From positions 124,001-188,000 of the forward strand of contig NZ_AUBS01000004.1 of assembly GCF_000429365.1 (NCBI RefSeq): a stretch of DNA of 64,000 bases, written 5' to 3'. Below the pieces are notes generated by a model. The model made no database searches, was not told the origin of the DNA, and saw only the letters and a program-made list of their open reading frames with translations. Below are positions 63,183-64,000 of this stretch, piece by piece. The DNA comes from Pseudodonghicola xiamenensis DSM 18339 (GTDB taxonomy: Bacteria; Pseudomonadota; Alphaproteobacteria; Rhodobacterales; Rhodobacteraceae). The position numbers and the translations under genes were made by a program. Within the stretch, counting starts at the first letter, position 1. Each line of letters opens with the position of its first letter.

Positions 63183-64000
63183 GCCATCCGCAGCCCCTTG
63201 GCCTGGCGCTGGGGTCGGGCGGGGCCCGTGGCTGGTGCCATATCGGCGTGCTGCGCGAGCTCGAGCGCCTGGGGGCCCGGCCGGCGATGGTGGCCGGCTG
63301 TTCGATGGGGGCGCTGATCGGTGCCGCCTGGGCAGCCGGGCGGCTCGATGCGCTTGAGGATTGGGCGCGGGGGCTGACCACCGCCGGTTTCATGGGAATG
63401 ATCGACCTGCGGTTCGATCGCAGCGGGCTGATGCGGGGCGGTGCGATCATGGGGCTGCTCTCCGATCTTGGCCTGCCGGAGCGGATCGAGGATTTGCAGG
63501 TGCCCTATGCTGCGGTCGCCACCGATATGGCGGCTGGTCGCGAGGTCTGGCTGCGCCAGGGATCTCTGGCCGATGCGGTGCGCGCGTCGATTTCTCTGCC
63601 GGCGATCCTGCGGCCGCACCGGGTCGAGGGGCGCTGGTTGCTCGACGGTGGGCTGATCAACCCGGTGCCGGTTTCCGCCGCCCGCGCGCTGGGGGCGGGG
63701 CGGATCCTGTCGGTCAACCCGAACGACAAGGGCGGCGGGCCGTTGTGGGAGCCGTCCGAAGGCCGGCTCTGGACCGCGCTCAGCGCGCCGGAGCTGTTGG
63801 ACAAGATTCCCGACCCGCTGCGCCGCATGTTGCCCGAACGGAACAAGGCGGCGGCGGCGCCGGATTATTTCGATGTGGTCTCTGCCTCGATCGACGTGAT
63901 GACGGAATATCTGCGCAAGACGCGCGAGGCCGCCGATCCGGCCGATCTGGCGTTGTCGGCGCAGCTGACCGACATGTCGACGCTGGAGTTCTATCGTGCC
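63179..64000 (+). CDS. Patatin-like phospholipase (RssA type), truncated by the window end
   Basis: The first 274 residues of a frame that continues past 64000. The patatin signature is complete: oxyanion-hole [14 protein letters not shown] at residues 12-25, nucleophile serine in GCSMGAL, and the catalytic-dyad aspartate in [10 protein letters not shown]. It is a soluble serine hydrolase likely acting on phospholipids or thioesters. ATG 63179 overlaps the uvrA stop (ATGA), implying co-transcription with uvrA. Confidence 0.92.
   Translation, partial: MSHPQPLGLALGSGGARGWCHIGVLRELERLGARPAMVAGCSMGALIGAAWAAGRLDALEDWARGLTTAGFMGMIDLRFDRSGLMRGGAIMGLLSDLGLPERIEDLQVPYAAVATDMAAGREVWLRQGSLADAVRASISLPAILRPHRVEGRWLLDGGLINPVPVSAARALGAGRILSVNPNDKGGGPLWEPSEGRLWTALSAPELLDKIPDPLRRMLPERNKAAAAPDYFDVVSASIDVMTEYLRKTREAADPADLALSAQLTDMSTLEFYRA

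Overview
The window reads as chromosomal DNA of a high-GC alphaproteobacterium of the family Rhodobacteraceae (Rhodobacter/Roseobacter group). The grounds are a Rhodobacter-type gene transfer agent (GTA) cluster followed by cysE, a PDH operon whose E1-beta carries its own lipoyl domain, an FNR/DUF934/cysH/cysI/DUF2849/cobA sulfur block, a DctBD-DctPQM dicarboxylate block, and a GTTC-N7-GTTC LexA box in front of uvrA. I saw no rRNA, tRNA, CRISPR array or insertion sequence. Almost every base is coding or a short regulatory gap.

Layout. 0-1.7 kb: end of a phasin-like gene, infC (minus strand, non-AUG start) and an alanine-rich LEA-like membrane-anchored protein. 1.75-7.3 kb: assimilatory sulfate reduction (fpr, DUF934, cysH, cysI, DUF2849, cobA, all minus) with a divergent Lrp/AsnC regulator and a dense operator region between them. 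7.6-14.2 kb: dctB-dctD and dctP-dctQ-dctM, sensing and uptake of C4-dicarboxylates; the DctD homologue has lost the sigma54-contact loop. 14.4-19.1 kb: a GspL/PilM-plus-PilP-like membrane protein, a periplasmic SIMPL protein and metY. 19.2-20.0 kb: a ribbon-helix-helix protein behind two identical operator dyads.

20.1-32.8 kb: an intact GTA structural operon from portal (g3) to the large tail/host-specificity protein (g15), plus a small trailing gene with a probable CTG start. The terminase genes that normally precede the portal (g1, g2) are not present, so the packaging motor must be encoded elsewhere or is lost. 32.8-33.7 kb: cysE. 33.8-44.6 kb: an MFS exporter, pdhABC, divIC, a bacterioferritin without the usual haem methionine, class I aldolase, pgk, two overlapping cyclophilins and a DUF4336 gene. 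44.7-52.5 kb: bactofilin plus LytM endopeptidase, a ferritin-like DUF455 protein, a Bcp peroxiredoxin, a YhdP/AsmA-like envelope protein and a methyltransferase. 52.5-64 kb: queA, a second MFS protein, DUF924, a coiled-coil membrane protein, lpdA, a von Willebrand A-domain protein, a rhodanese, uvrA and a truncated patatin-like phospholipase.

Functional links: FNR, CysI, CobA (sirohaem precursor), CysH, CysE and MetY together cover sulfate to cysteine and homocysteine. PdhABC and LpdA form one complex from two loci, and both promoters carry nearly the same 18-bp palindrome, so a shared regulator is likely. All function calls rest on reading the translated sequence and motif memory; no database search was run.
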